A stretch of 40,620 nucleotides of DNA from an uncultured Verrucomicrobiota bacterium (GTDB lineage: Bacteria; Verrucomicrobiota; Verrucomicrobiia; Verrucomicrobiales; Akkermansiaceae): assembly GCA_937867415.1 (NCBI GenBank), contig CALMKO010000086.1, positions 1 through 40,620 on the forward strand, written 5' to 3'. This document shows, piece after piece, positions 1 through 8,458 of the stretch (its first letter is position 1; each line of letters starts with the position of its first letter). The position numbers were made by a program, and so were the translations under genes. The notes under the pieces were generated by a model that saw nothing but the letters and a program-made list of their open reading frames with translations, had not been told where the DNA came from and did no database searches.

Positions 1-13
1 GATAAGAAGGAAG

Positions 14-86
14 TACGAGGACTGGGACTCGAACCCAGGACCAATTGATTAAAAGCCAACTGCTCTACCAACTGAGCTATCCTCGC
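14..86 (-). tRNA. tRNA-Lys (anticodon TTT)
   Basis: Read on the minus strand this folds into a standard 73-nt cloverleaf: a 7-bp acceptor stem closed by a G-U pair, a GCTC/GAGC D stem, an anticodon loop CTTTTAA giving anticodon TTT, a 5-nt variable loop and a CTGGG/CCCAG T stem around TTCGAGT. The discriminator base is A. CCA is not encoded, since the sequence continues CTTCC. It decodes AAA/AAG lysine codons. Confidence 0.96.
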
Positions 87-199
87 CTTCATACCCGCAT
101 GCGCGGGGCGGGACGAATAGAAGCGGTGCCGGAGCTTGGCAAGCTGATTTTTGGAAGAATTTGAAGTTTCTTTGATTTGTCATCAATTCAACGGGGGGA

Positions 200-1036
200 T
201 TAGCGCTTGCTGCCCCGTTCCGGCAACTGCCATAGCGGATTTTCGGGCACCATCTCCTTCATCGCGGGAACTTGGCGGATCCAGATCCGATACGTATGAG
301 GCGAGACCACGAGAGTCTGAAGAATCACCGATCCCACAAAAAGGCAGATCAGGGCAAGCATCCGTGCCGGCACGAGCGGTGTTGCGGTCACCTGGTGGCC
401 GCCAGCGTGGTCCCAGAGGGTGTTGCCAAGGCGCGAGGCGGTGAAAACACTAAGCGCCTGGCAAAACACAGCAAGCAGCTCCCAGCCGAATCCGACGCCG
501 GTGAACATCACCCGCGTGGCTCGCTGGGTGGACTCGGCGAGATTCATCAGCGACCCGTCTTGGTTGGTCACGCGGAGACCCAGCAACCATTTGCCGGGAG
601 TCGTGCCGAAATGCTGAAGCAGCAAGATTTCTATCACAAACCAAGGAATGTAGCGGAGAAACATGATCCACGGGTTGAGCAGGGTGCCCTCGATGTCCTG
701 ACCGGCTCCCCACATCCCCAACCACCAAAGGCCTGAGTAGAGAAATAGATCGAGCCAGCGGGCACAAAAACGGCGCAGGTAAAAAACTTGGCGGGGCAGC
801 GGAGGGGGCGGCGGATTTTCTGCGGGCGGGCTCTCTTCCGCAGGCTCGGACGTGCGCTTGATTAGCTCGAACTCCCGGGAAAACAGGTCGATCTCAGCCA
901 GAGGCTTCCAACTCGGCAGTCCCTCATGCCAGGCCAAGGTGGTGGCGGACAACTCGCCGGATTCGATGCTGCGCCGCGCTTCAAAGTCGTGAATGGGTCC
1001 GACTTTTTCGCCATCACGGATGATCCAAATGTCCAT
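200..1036 (-). CDS. GYF_2/RDD-domain membrane protein
   Basis: This is a 278-residue integral membrane protein. Residues 1-50 look like a GYF_2 domain (IWIIRDGEKVGPI start, a W..GLPSWKPL core), a probable protein-interaction module. A proline-rich linker (about 65-80) leads into an RDD domain: the Arg/Asp of RRFCARWLD in the first membrane segment, the GTTPGKWLLGLRV loop typical of RDD proteins, and further hydrophobic segments near 185-200 and 225-245. RDD proteins are poorly defined; some have been linked to transport. The start lies 3 nt after the stop of the upstream LolC/E-like permease, so the two are almost certainly co-transcribed and may act together at the envelope. No specific substrate can be named. 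Confidence 0.88.
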   Translation of the reverse strand: MDIWIIRDGEKVGPIHDFEARRSIESGELSATTLAWHEGLPSWKPLAEIDLFSREFELIKRTSEPAEESPPAENPPPPPLPRQVFYLRRFCARWLDLFLYSGLWWLGMWGAGQDIEGTLLNPWIMFLRYIPWFVIEILLLQHFGTTPGKWLLGLRVTNQDGSLMNLAESTQRATRVMFTGVGFGWELLAVFCQALSVFTASRLGNTLWDHAGGHQVTATPLVPARMLALICLFVGSVILQTLVVSPHTYRIWIRQVPAMKEMVPENPLWQLPERGSKR

Positions 1037-1039
1037 GGC

Positions 1040-2590
1040 TTAGAGGTTTCTGAGGGATTTGGCGGCATCGCTACGGGCCGCGAAAAAAGCCGGAACCAGC
1101 GCGGCGATCGAGCAGAGACTGAAGGCCATCACCGCGAACACCGCCTGCTCCCAGGGATTGTTGTAGGCAGGAAGGATGTCGAAGCCCGTGAAGGATGACG
1201 AGAATGGGTCGAAGCCCAAGGTGCGGAACAGTGCCTGGATCTCGCCGCGGAAATGGATCACGAGCCGGCCAAGTCCTACCCCGAGGATGGCACCCAGGGT
1301 GCCGAGGATCATTCCCTGATAGAGAAATACCCGGATGATTTGATTGGGAGCCGCGCCCAGTGCTTTCATGACGCCGATCTCCCTGCGCTTCTGGATGGTG
1401 ACCGTGAACATGACCGCCATCATGGAGAAGGCGGAGACGAGGATGATGAAGGAGAGGAGGAAATACATCATGCCGCGCTGTTGTTCGATGAGGGCGAAGA
1501 AGGCCTGGTATTGCTGGCCCCAGGTGATCAGGGTCCAGTCTTCTCCGAGCGTGTTCCGGGCACTGGTGGCGAAGGTCTCCGCCTGATAGGGATCATCCAA
1601 CCGGAGTGCGATTCCTTGCACCGAGTCCCCCAGCCCCGCGAGGTCTTGAGCGAGTGGCAGCGGCACGAACAAATCCGGCGTCACCGCCATTTGCGATGCC
1701 TGATAGACGCCGGTGACCATGGCCTCTTTCGGCAGCACGATGCTTTTGAGTCCCTTGAGCGTTTCTCCGTCCATCTTCTCGACATCGGTTGTTTCGAGGC
1801 GCTTGAGCAACGCTTCGATCTCAAGCTTGGTGTCCGGCCCGAAGCGGAAAACCTGGGCGGCATCATCTTTTTCCGAGGCATCCATGGTGACGAGAATTTG
1901 TGAAACGAGCTCGTGCTCGGGGGCGCGGATCTTTTCTGCCAGTAGCGACTCGAGGGTGGAATAGGCACTGCGGTAGATGTCGAAGGTGATGGTGGATTGC
2001 TCCCGGTCGGCCACCCAGCCCTTGAGAATCGCGTTGCGGGCCCTGTTCCAGGGTTCAGCAAAGGCTTCGCGGAGCGGGGGATTCTCGGTGGCTTGATAGG
2101 CACGCATCACTTCCTCGAAGTTGCGGGTGGAGTAGAGCCGGAGCTTTGCGCCCACACCGACCTGGAGCTGGTCGGCGAGTATCGAGGAAATCACCACCCG
2201 ATCATCGATCCCAAGATCGGCGGATGATTCTGGGTGGTGGGTCATGTCTAACATCTCCGCGATCCCCGCCACCTGGGCCGCGTCCGTGGTGTCGATGCCC
2301 CGGAACAAAACCGGGCGCTGCCATGACTCCACGTCCACGATCACGTTGTCCGAGATGTAGGCAGTCGCGGCCTCGACTTGAGGAAGCGTCTTGGCGCGTG
2401 CCGCAGCGGCCTGCCAGTCCGCCATGCGGCTGCCGACGGGTCCTTGATTGACGAGCACGTGGGGCGTGAACCCGAGCAGGCGGTTTTTCACATTCCGCTC
2501 CAAGCCTGCATAGACGGCCATGACCACCACCAGCACGAGCACTCCGAGCATGACGCCGACGAGCGAAATCAGGCTGAAGGATGAAAGCAT
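1040..2590 (-). CDS. LolC/LolE-like ABC transporter permease (FtsX family)
   Basis: The 516 residues from the only ATG show the MacB/FtsX layout: an N-terminal membrane helix (SLVGVMLGVLVLVVVMAVYAG), a periplasmic domain of roughly 300 residues, and three C-terminal helices with the FtsX core (QKRREIGVMKALGAAPNQI). By family this is the membrane subunit of an ABC system that moves lipoproteins or acts mechanically on the envelope. No ATPase gene is adjacent. The start is doubtful. The open frame extends upstream to a TAG at 2660-2662, and that stretch encodes RSFSLLLARRYLNPRRS, the N-terminal motif normally found in LolC/E proteins, yet it contains no ATG, GTG or TTG. An ATC at 2648-2650 preceded by AAGGG is the best candidate for the true start (about 536 residues). 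Confidence 0.9.
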   Translation of the reverse strand: MLSSFSLISLVGVMLGVLVLVVVMAVYAGLERNVKNRLLGFTPHVLVNQGPVGSRMADWQAAAARAKTLPQVEAATAYISDNVIVDVESWQRPVLFRGIDTTDAAQVAGIAEMLDMTHHPESSADLGIDDRVVISSILADQLQVGVGAKLRLYSTRNFEEVMRAYQATENPPLREAFAEPWNRARNAILKGWVADREQSTITFDIYRSAYSTLESLLAEKIRAPEHELVSQILVTMDASEKDDAAQVFRFGPDTKLEIEALLKRLETTDVEKMDGETLKGLKSIVLPKEAMVTGVYQASQMAVTPDLFVPLPLAQDLAGLGDSVQGIALRLDDPYQAETFATSARNTLGEDWTLITWGQQYQAFFALIEQQRGMMYFLLSFIILVSAFSMMAVMFTVTIQKRREIGVMKALGAAPNQIIRVFLYQGMILGTLGAILGVGLGRLVIHFRGEIQALFRTLGFDPFSSSFTGFDILPAYNNPWEQAVFAVMAFSLCSIAALVPAFFAARSDAAKSLRNL

Positions 2591-2870
2591 GGAGCGACGC
2601 GGATTGAGATAGCGCCGGGCGAGGAGTAGGCTGAACGAGCGATTCTTGATGCGCCCTTGCTAACCCGTGATCGGGCGCTGGGCAAGCGCTAGTGTCGCAG
2701 GGGCTGCGACCGCGGGCGGAGCAGCCAGGGAAACGGGTGGCTGCAAGCCGCCGCAACTTCAATCCTTCCCAGGCATCCGCTCGATTGGGATCAAAAAAAA
2801 ATTCACTATCGACTTGAGCGAAGGTCCTGCCGAGTTCAGGTTCCTCCAGCTTCAGCCGAGTCATATCACC

Positions 2871-3407
2871 ATGGTCAGCAGTTCTCCCAATACTCTCCAC
2901 ACCGCCTACGATTCCAAGATCGAGGGCAATGTCATCGTCACCCGAGTGGATGCCGCCATCAACTGGATGCGGAAAAATTCGCTGTGGCCGATGCCCATGG
3001 GGCTGGCTTGCTGTGCGATCGAGTTGATGGCTACGGCATCCAGCCGCTTTGACATTTCCCGCTTCGGCATGGAGGTGATGCGGTTTTCGCCGCGTCAGGC
3101 GGATGTCCTGATCGTGTCAGGCACGGTTACCTACAAGATGGCGCTGGCGGTAAAGCGGGTGTGGGACCAGATGCCCGAGCCCAAGTGGTGCATCGCCATG
3201 GGCGCTTGTGCGTCGAGCGGCGGGATGTATCGGAGCTACGCGGTTCTCCAAGGCATTGACAAGCTCATCCCGGTGGATGTGTATATCTCCGGTTGTCCAC
3301 CACGGCCTGAGGCGCTGATTGAGGGCTTGATGAAGCTTCAGACGAAGATCGAGTCCGAGCATTCCACGCTCGATCAGAAGCGTTCGTTGATCGAAGAAGT
3401 TGTCTGA
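2871..3407 (+). CDS. nuoB: NADH-quinone oxidoreductase subunit B
   Basis: NuoB sits in the peripheral arm of respiratory complex I and holds the terminal [4Fe-4S] cluster N2, which passes electrons to quinone. With the ATG at 2871 the protein is 178 residues, normal for the family. The four ligands are visible: the adjacent Cys47-Cys48 (GLACCAIEL), Cys113 (GACASSGGM) and Cys142 ([10 protein letters not shown]). The frame is open back to 2667, but that extension is low-complexity and unlike NuoB, so 2871 was chosen. nuoC follows after 22 nt. No nuoA precedes it and no nuoD follows, so this is a detached nuoBC pair and the remaining subunits must be encoded elsewhere. Confidence 0.95.
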   Translation: MVSSSPNTLHTAYDSKIEGNVIVTRVDAAINWMRKNSLWPMPMGLACCAIELMATASSRFDISRFGMEVMRFSPRQADVLIVSGTVTYKMALAVKRVWDQMPEPKWCIAMGACASSGGMYRSYAVLQGIDKLIPVDVYISGCPPRPEALIEGLMKLQTKIESEHSTLDQKRSLIEEVV

Positions 3408-3429
3408 AAATTTTCCAATCCGTTTTTCC

Positions 3430-3999
3430 ATGTCTGTCACCGCCGATGTCACAACGCTCCAAAGTTTCTTTGGAGAAAAAGTTTGGGAAACCCTCGAATT
3501 CCGAGGCGAGCACACCGTGCGGGTTGAGCTCGCCTCGCTCCACGCGCTTCTTAAGAAGTGCCGGGATGACTTGGGTTACGAGTTGATTCTGGACATCTCA
3601 AGCATTGACCATTTCGGGGAGGATCCCCGGTTTGAGATGGTTTATGAAATCGCGACCCTGGATGACTCCAAGCACTTGCGGGTCAAGGCGAAGGTGGCGG
3701 AGGACGAGTCCGTGCCAAGCATCACGGACATCTGGCTGGGTGCGGATTGGCATGAGCGGGAAGTTTGGGACATGATGGGGATTCCATTCACCGGACATCC
3801 CAACATGAAGCGCATTCTGATGTGGGAGGGCTATCCGTTTTTCCCGCTGCGCAAGGATTTCCCTCTAGCGGGGCGTCCTTCTGACATGCCGGATGTGGCA
3901 TTTACCGGAGTGGCCCCCCTCGAAGGCGGCCCCTTCGTGACTTGTGCCGGCGGGGAGGATGTCGCCCGCCGCGAGCCACGGGCACAAGTGGTGAAGTAA
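3430..3999 (+). CDS. nuoC: NADH-quinone oxidoreductase subunit C
   Basis: NuoC is a connecting subunit of the complex I peripheral arm. The 30 kDa-subunit signature is complete: ADWHEREVWDMMGIPFTGHP, followed by NMKRILM and PLRKDFPLAG. The ATG at 3430 gives 189 residues; a TTG at 3400 would overlap the nuoB stop and is less likely. The protein is a stand-alone NuoC, not fused to NuoD, and ends in a short charged tail. It is co-transcribed with nuoB. A rhomboid protease gene begins 45 nt downstream in the place where nuoD is normally found. Confidence 0.94.
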   Translation: MSVTADVTTLQSFFGEKVWETLEFRGEHTVRVELASLHALLKKCRDDLGYELILDISSIDHFGEDPRFEMVYEIATLDDSKHLRVKAKVAEDESVPSITDIWLGADWHEREVWDMMGIPFTGHPNMKRILMWEGYPFFPLRKDFPLAGRPSDMPDVAFTGVAPLEGGPFVTCAGGEDVARREPRAQVVK

Positions 4000-4044
4000 G
4001 CTTGGGGTTCCAGCCAAGCGCCGCTGCCTTGCACTTTCACCGCC

Positions 4045-4809
4045 ATGCCTCCCCCCGGTCGGTCATTTTCTGATGCGGGTCATCATTTTCGCCAACTGGC
4101 TACGGCTTCAGTCACTTGGTTCTGGGTGGGTCTCATCCTCGCGATCGAGTGTGTGGTGATGGTGGCGGGTGGGCACAACCAGCAGCCCGCCTGGTCCTGG
4201 TTTACGACCTTGGGCCTGAGCCGGGAAGGGGTGTTCAGTGGTAAAGTCTGGCAACTTGTCAGCTATGGGTTTCTGCACGGTGGTTGGGGTCACCTCGGGT
4301 TGAATGGGGTTCTGCTGTTGATTGTCGGATCCAGGATAGAACACATCACCGGTCGTGGCAACTTAAGCAAAGCCTTGCTGCTGGGGGTGCTGGGGGGCGG
4401 GATCGGGCATTTGTGGTTGGCTCCGGGCGGCGCAGACGCGCCTTTGTTGGTCGGGCTTTCCGGCGGCTGTCTGGGGCTGCTGCTGCTGTTGGTCACGCTG
4501 TCGCCGCAGTCGCGGATGATGCCGCTTCCACTATCCGGGCGCAGTCTGGGCTTGGGCGTCCTATCGGCCGAGTTGTTTTTGACGCTGCTCAATCCCTCGC
4601 TGGGGTTTCCTGGCCTTGCCGGACTCGGACGGAGCCTCGTGGCGCATGGCATGGGCGGGCTTTTTGAAATGGGCCATGCCTGCCACTTCGGCGGGGGGGT
4701 GGCGGGTTGGCTTTTCGGGCGCTGGTTGCTGCGTCAGCGCGTTTCCCTCACCAGCCTCCGTCGCGCCAGGGAGCGGCGCGAGGCCATGGATGTGAGGCGA
4801 GGGAGGTAG
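4045..4809 (+). CDS. Rhomboid-family intramembrane serine protease
   Basis: This is a 254-residue polytopic membrane protein. The catalytic dyad is visible: Ser139 in GLSGG and His214 in HACHFGGGVAG. The HxxxN oxyanion-region motif is present as HGGWGHLGLN (His78, His83, Asn87). Rhomboids cleave helices of membrane substrates within the bilayer, and the substrate cannot be predicted here. The gene follows nuoC on the same strand and ends just before a strong hairpin shared with the convergent lipoprotein gene. The protein stops shortly after the last helix with a basic tail (RRARERREAM). Confidence 0.9.
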   Translation: MPPPGRSFSDAGHHFRQLATASVTWFWVGLILAIECVVMVAGGHNQQPAWSWFTTLGLSREGVFSGKVWQLVSYGFLHGGWGHLGLNGVLLLIVGSRIEHITGRGNLSKALLLGVLGGGIGHLWLAPGGADAPLLVGLSGGCLGLLLLLVTLSPQSRMMPLPLSGRSLGLGVLSAELFLTLLNPSLGFPGLAGLGRSLVAHGMGGLFEMGHACHFGGGVAGWLFGRWLLRQRVSLTSLRRARERREAMDVRRGR

Positions 4810-4817
4810 CGATTTGG

Positions 4818-4851
4818 CCTGGAATGCCGCACTTGCGCGGCGCATTCCAGG
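4818..4851. terminator. Hairpin between convergent genes, probable bidirectional terminator
   Basis: A perfect 10-bp inverted repeat (CCTGGAATGC at 4818-4827 and GCATTCCAGG at 4842-4851) lies 8 nt after the rhomboid stop and 8 nt before the end of the opposing lipoprotein gene. No clear T tract follows on either strand, so termination is inferred from position and stem strength. Confidence 0.5.
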
Positions 4852-4859
4852 GGTTCAAG

Positions 4860-5741
4860 TCAGTTTCTGCCTTGGGGGCCCCGGCGACTTTCTCCGGAAA
4901 ATGGATTTCTCATTTGGCTGCGGAGTCCGCCTCGCGAGCCTTGGCCGCCTTGGGGTGTGGCCATGGGCTGGAGCGGCGGGCTAGCCTCGTCCGGAGCGGC
5001 AAGCCCGCGAATTTCCGAACGAGTCGCGGGTGGAGCTTCTTGGCGCCGCGACACCGGTGGTTGGCGGAAGCGGGCTTCCCCCTGTCCGCCGGGATTTCCC
5101 ATCTGTCCGCGGGGGTCACCCCGGAAGCTCTGGCGCGGGGCGGGACCGGAAAAATTTCGTGGTGCCGGGGCGTTGGAATCCATCAAGGGGTTTTCCCGAG
5201 TGGACGAGCGGGAAAACGGGCGTTGGCGGAACGAACCTTCTTGAATGGGCCCCCGATTCCGAAATCTACCGGTGTCCACGGATTGCTGGCGCACTTGGTT
5301 GGACCAGGCGTAGTTTGAGCGCCGGTAGAGAGCTTCACGATTGCGATAGTTGTGGATCGTCACGCTGTGGACGCCCACGGGCGGCGGGCAAAACGCCCGG
5401 CCGGGGCGCCAACCGTGTGGGTGGGGCACGCCAAAGACCACAGGTGGGCGGAAGCCGATGGGGTAGTAACCGTTCAGATACGGGTCGTAGTAACAACGCC
5501 GGTTGAAATCATAATAGCTGAAGCAGTGCGGATCATAGCCCCAGCGTGGATTACCGGTTGCCACAAACACCGACGTGGAAAATCCCGGGTGGCCATAACC
5601 GAAACCCGGGCCGAAGCCCGGAGCGAAACCGGTGGAGTAGGAGGCGCTTGCCACGCCGGGCGAGTAGTATGGATCATAAGCGCACGACGCGGAGAACAAG
5701 GCTGCGACGGCCCCTAAAAGAAGCGGAAGGTAATTCTTCAT
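4860..5741 (-). CDS. Gly/Arg/Pro-rich lipoprotein of unknown function
   Basis: The 293-residue protein starts at the ATG at 5741, which places a clean lipoprotein signal at the N-terminus: MKNYLPLLLG, a hydrophobic stretch, and lipobox SASC with Cys20 as the lipidated residue. An ATG 27 nt upstream would spoil the signal. The mature part opens with a Gly/Tyr/Phe/Pro-rich region (YDPYYSPG, GFGPGFGYGHPG), continues with YDPHCFSYYDFNRRCYYDPY and PPPVGVHSV, and ends in about 150 residues rich in Gln, Arg, Gly and Pro that are probably disordered. Such proteins are usually envelope-associated. No enzymatic motif was seen. Confidence 0.8.
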   Translation of the reverse strand: MKNYLPLLLGAVAALFSASCAYDPYYSPGVASASYSTGFAPGFGPGFGYGHPGFSTSVFVATGNPRWGYDPHCFSYYDFNRRCYYDPYLNGYYPIGFRPPVVFGVPHPHGWRPGRAFCPPPVGVHSVTIHNYRNREALYRRSNYAWSNQVRQQSVDTGRFRNRGPIQEGSFRQRPFSRSSTRENPLMDSNAPAPRNFSGPAPRQSFRGDPRGQMGNPGGQGEARFRQPPVSRRQEAPPATRSEIRGLAAPDEASPPLQPMATPQGGQGSRGGLRSQMRNPFSGESRRGPQGRN

Positions 5742-5817
5742 GCGATTATGACAGCACAGCCGGCCCATCTATTCGAACGGATTTCAAAAGATTTTTCGCC
5801 TTCGTTGCTCCTGTGCA

Positions 5818-5847
5818 TTGACAGGGGGGGAGGTTCTTCGATTTCAT
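5818..5847 (+). promoter_or_regulatory. Candidate sigma70-type promoter for galE
   Basis: An exact TTGACA hexamer (5818-5823) is followed after 18 nt by TTTCAT (four of six matches to TATAAT). It would start transcription only about 10 nt before the galE ATG, leaving a very short leader, so the call is weak. Confidence 0.25.
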
Positions 5848-5862
5848 GGGGAAAAGCAATCG

Positions 5863-6888
5863 ATGGACCACGCGCAGGAAACGATTTTGATCACGGGAGG
5901 AGCGGGTTACATCGGTTCCCACACGGTAAGGCTTCTCGCTGGCCAGCGGCGGAAGATCGTGGTCTTGGACAACTTGGTATTTGGTCATGAACAAGCCATA
6001 TTGGATCCCGATGTCGAGCTGGTGGTCGGTGATGTAGGGGATCAGGAGCTGGTGCGTTCATTGTTCGCCAAGCATCAATTCGGCGCCGTAATCCATTTCG
6101 CCGCTTACGCCTACGTCGGGGAATCCGTGACCAATCCCCTTAAATACTACCAAAACAACACCGCCGAGCCGATCAAGCTGCTTCAAGTGATGCAGGAATA
6201 CGGCTGTAAGGTTTTTGTGTTTTCCTCGACCTGCGCCACCTACGGGGTGCCCGACAAGCTGCCGATCACTGAAACGAATCAGCAAAAGCCCATCAATCCG
6301 TATGGCATGAGCAAGTTGATGGTGGAGCATATTCTCGCCGACTGCGGAATCGCCTGGGGGCTGCGGAGTGCGTGCCTGCGCTACTTCAATGCGAGCGGCT
6401 GCTCGATGGATGGATTGATCGGTGAGGATCATGACCCTGAGACGCACCTGATTCCCCGGGTGATGATGGCGGTCACAGGCGAGATCGAACACATCGAGGT
6501 GTTCGGCACCGACTACGACACGCCGGACGGCACCTGTATTCGCGACTACATCCACGTCGAGGACCTGGCGGATGCCCACGCGCGCGCGCTCGATCATCTG
6601 GCCGCAGGTGGCGCTTCTGTCCGTTGCAACCTCGGCACGGGAGTCGGCGTGTCAGTCAAAGAAATCATTTCAGCCGTCGAAGAAATCACCGGTAAGAGTG
6701 TCCCTGTAAAATACGGTCCTCGCCGCGAGGGAGATCCTGCGTCTCTCGTGGCAGACCCTGCCCTGGCCGAGGAACTCCTGGGCTGGGTCGCAAGCCGCAA
6801 GGATATTCGCGATATGGTCCGTCCGGCGTGGACCTGGATCTCAGGTTCCCGGGGCGGGAGATACCCGGAAAATGTGAAATCTTCGTAA
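5863..6888 (+). CDS. galE: UDP-glucose 4-epimerase
   Basis: GalE interconverts UDP-glucose and UDP-galactose with bound NAD, feeding polysaccharide and lipopolysaccharide synthesis. The ATG at 5863 gives 341 residues, the normal length. The NAD-binding motif GGAGYIG is at residues 12-18, and the short-chain-dehydrogenase catalytic residues are in SSTCATYG (121-128) and NPYGMSK (Tyr147, Lys151). The substrate region RYFNASG and the late motif DGTCIRDYIHVEDLADAH are intact. It stands alone between a divergent lipoprotein gene and the prepilin-like cluster. An earlier in-frame start (5818) would add a non-conserved leader. Confidence 0.94.
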   Translation: MDHAQETILITGGAGYIGSHTVRLLAGQRRKIVVLDNLVFGHEQAILDPDVELVVGDVGDQELVRSLFAKHQFGAVIHFAAYAYVGESVTNPLKYYQNNTAEPIKLLQVMQEYGCKVFVFSSTCATYGVPDKLPITETNQQKPINPYGMSKLMVEHILADCGIAWGLRSACLRYFNASGCSMDGLIGEDHDPETHLIPRVMMAVTGEIEHIEVFGTDYDTPDGTCIRDYIHVEDLADAHARALDHLAAGGASVRCNLGTGVGVSVKEIISAVEEITGKSVPVKYGPRREGDPASLVADPALAEELLGWVASRKDIRDMVRPAWTWISGSRGGRYPENVKSS

Positions 6889-6898
6889 TCGCGATGTA

Positions 6899-6929
6899 TT
6901 GACATTTGCGCTTGCGGTCTGACTCGATT
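6899..6929 (+). promoter_or_regulatory. Candidate -35 element upstream of the prepilin cluster
   Basis: An exact TTGACA lies at 6899-6904 in the 76-nt gap before the first prepilin-like gene. No good -10 sequence appears at 16-19 nt; the best is TCGATT at 6924-6929. Only the -35 match is seen directly. Confidence 0.25.
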
Positions 6930-6964
6930 CGGGCCATCTTTTTCCCAACCCAATCCTCTAACCC

Positions 6965-7711
6965 ATGTATTCCAGTTCTTCTCAATTTTGTTCTCGGAAG
7001 CCTTTGCCAGCATTCACCTTGGTGGAAATGCTGGTGGTGATCGCGATCATGTCGATTCTAATGACCGCGGGTGCCATCGGTCTTGGCGGCATGGGCGGGA
7101 AGGGGGTAAGCAGCGGCGTTGCCACGGCGGAGTCGCTATTTGCCGAGGCCCGGTCCATCGCCGTCGGCCAGCGGACGAGGGCGCGCGTGCTTGTTGCCGA
7201 CCGATTGACCAATAATCCCGCTGACAATCTCCGGCGCATCGTTGTCGTTTCGGCAGCGATCGATCCCTTGACCGGCAGGGAGGCAATCCCGGAGAATTGG
7301 GTTCTATCCAGCCGTGGGGCGGTGCTGCCGGATCAGACGTTCTTCAGCACGGAGTTCAGCAAACGCGATTTTCAATCCGGCGGGGCCATGATTCAAACCA
7401 CGCAATCTCAGGCGAGTTGGAAGGCGGCTTATCAAGGGACCTATTTTTTCTATGAATTCAACGCGGAAGGAATTTGCACCACGGGCGTCACGGCCTCAGG
7501 ACCGACTACCACCTACCGGGCACCAAGTTTCGTTCTCGGAGCGGGAGCGAGAAATGTGAGGAATCCGACCGAACGCCCCCGTGTGACCGCGGCTGGCAAG
7601 CGCGACTTCGGAGGATTTGCCATCTGGCGCAATGGTCAAACATCGATCTTCCGCAGTCCTGACCAAATCGCGACCGGCATTAACAACCTCAACTCCGGAG
7701 CAGAATTCTAA
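6965..7711 (+). CDS. Prepilin-like protein, possibly Verru_Chthon cassette D type
   Basis: The 248-residue protein carries a type IV prepilin / type II pseudopilin N-terminus: a 16-residue leader, processing site PLPA|FTLVEML with the conserved Glu at mature position 5, then a hydrophobic helix (LVVIAIMSILMTAGAIGLGG). The residue before the cut is Ala rather than the usual Gly, which prepilin peptidases can tolerate. The globular part (SLFAEARSIAVGQRTRARVLV) resembles GspH/FimT-type minor pseudopilins. It is the first of three consecutive prepilin-like genes (3 nt before the next). By analogy with the four-gene Verru_Chthon cassettes this would be the D-type member. That assignment is from memory of the family pattern and needs a profile search. 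Confidence 0.8.
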   Translation: MYSSSSQFCSRKPLPAFTLVEMLVVIAIMSILMTAGAIGLGGMGGKGVSSGVATAESLFAEARSIAVGQRTRARVLVADRLTNNPADNLRRIVVVSAAIDPLTGREAIPENWVLSSRGAVLPDQTFFSTEFSKRDFQSGGAMIQTTQSQASWKAAYQGTYFFYEFNAEGICTTGVTASGPTTTYRAPSFVLGAGARNVRNPTERPRVTAAGKRDFGGFAIWRNGQTSIFRSPDQIATGINNLNSGAEF

Positions 7712-7714
7712 TTC

Positions 7715-8440
7715 ATGAAACCCAATTCCCATCGCTTGCGGAGCGGCTTTACGCTGCTCGAAACGGTCATCGCCATTGGCGTGCTCGCCGTGCTTCTCAC
7801 TGGATTTATGGTGGTTTTCACTCCTGCGGCGGATGGAATCCGCAAGTCCATCAATGTGCAGCAGGCGGATCGCTTCGCCTCGACCCTTGAAGAGGAGTTG
7901 GTAACGCCGCGCATCGGCTCAGGCGGCCAGATGGATTTCCGGACAGGATTCGACAAGTCATTCGATTGGATCATGGGATCCCAGAATGTGGCGAACGCCC
8001 TGGTCGTCTATCAATACCGCGGCCGCCCTAACAATTTGCGGCCGGATGGGACGCCCACGCCAGAGCCGAACGCCATTGGCAGACTGCCAGGCAGGGATTA
8101 CATCGTCGTTTCAACCGTCCGACGCAGAAATGATCCGAGGTTTGCCGAGGACTTGGCGGCTCTCGAAGGTGCGGTCTATGTGGTGAAATGCACCCAGTTG
8201 GTTTTCGGGGCGAATGGTCTGATTCTGTCGCCACAGCCGGGGAGCATTCGCGATCCGAAGCCGAACGGAGGCGCTGCGGCAAGACCGGATGATTATCCTG
8301 AAGCCGTCATCGCCTTTACCGCCGACTTTCACATGATGCCGTCGAAGGATCCCGGCTTTTACACGGGGAGTGCTTTCAATACCCGATTTCAAAATGCCCG
8401 GAATCCGGTGTTTTCCCGGAATCTTGCGGTCCGTCGTTGA
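7715..8440 (+). CDS. Prepilin-like protein, possibly Verru_Chthon cassette B type
   Basis: The 241-residue protein has an 11-residue leader, processing site RLRSG|FTLLETVIAIGV with Glu at mature position 5, and a single N-terminal helix running to about residue 34. The exported part contains a glycine- and asparagine-rich middle and a late segment (YPEAVIAFTADFHMM). It lies 3 nt after the first prepilin gene and 18 nt before the third, so the three form one operon. The likely role is a minor pseudopilin in a type II secretion-like or type IV pilus-like machine. No assembly ATPase, inner-membrane platform or prepilin peptidase gene is in this window, so the machine itself must be encoded elsewhere. 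Confidence 0.78.
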   Translation: MKPNSHRLRSGFTLLETVIAIGVLAVLLTGFMVVFTPAADGIRKSINVQQADRFASTLEEELVTPRIGSGGQMDFRTGFDKSFDWIMGSQNVANALVVYQYRGRPNNLRPDGTPTPEPNAIGRLPGRDYIVVSTVRRRNDPRFAEDLAALEGAVYVVKCTQLVFGANGLILSPQPGSIRDPKPNGGAAARPDDYPEAVIAFTADFHMMPSKDPGFYTGSAFNTRFQNARNPVFSRNLAVRR

Positions 8441-8458
8441 TCTTCATCATTCGTTCCT

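Noticed and set aside
2667-2870. N-terminal extension of nuoB from 2667
   Set aside because: The extension is unlike NuoB and would make the protein far too long; the ATG at 2871 gives the family length.
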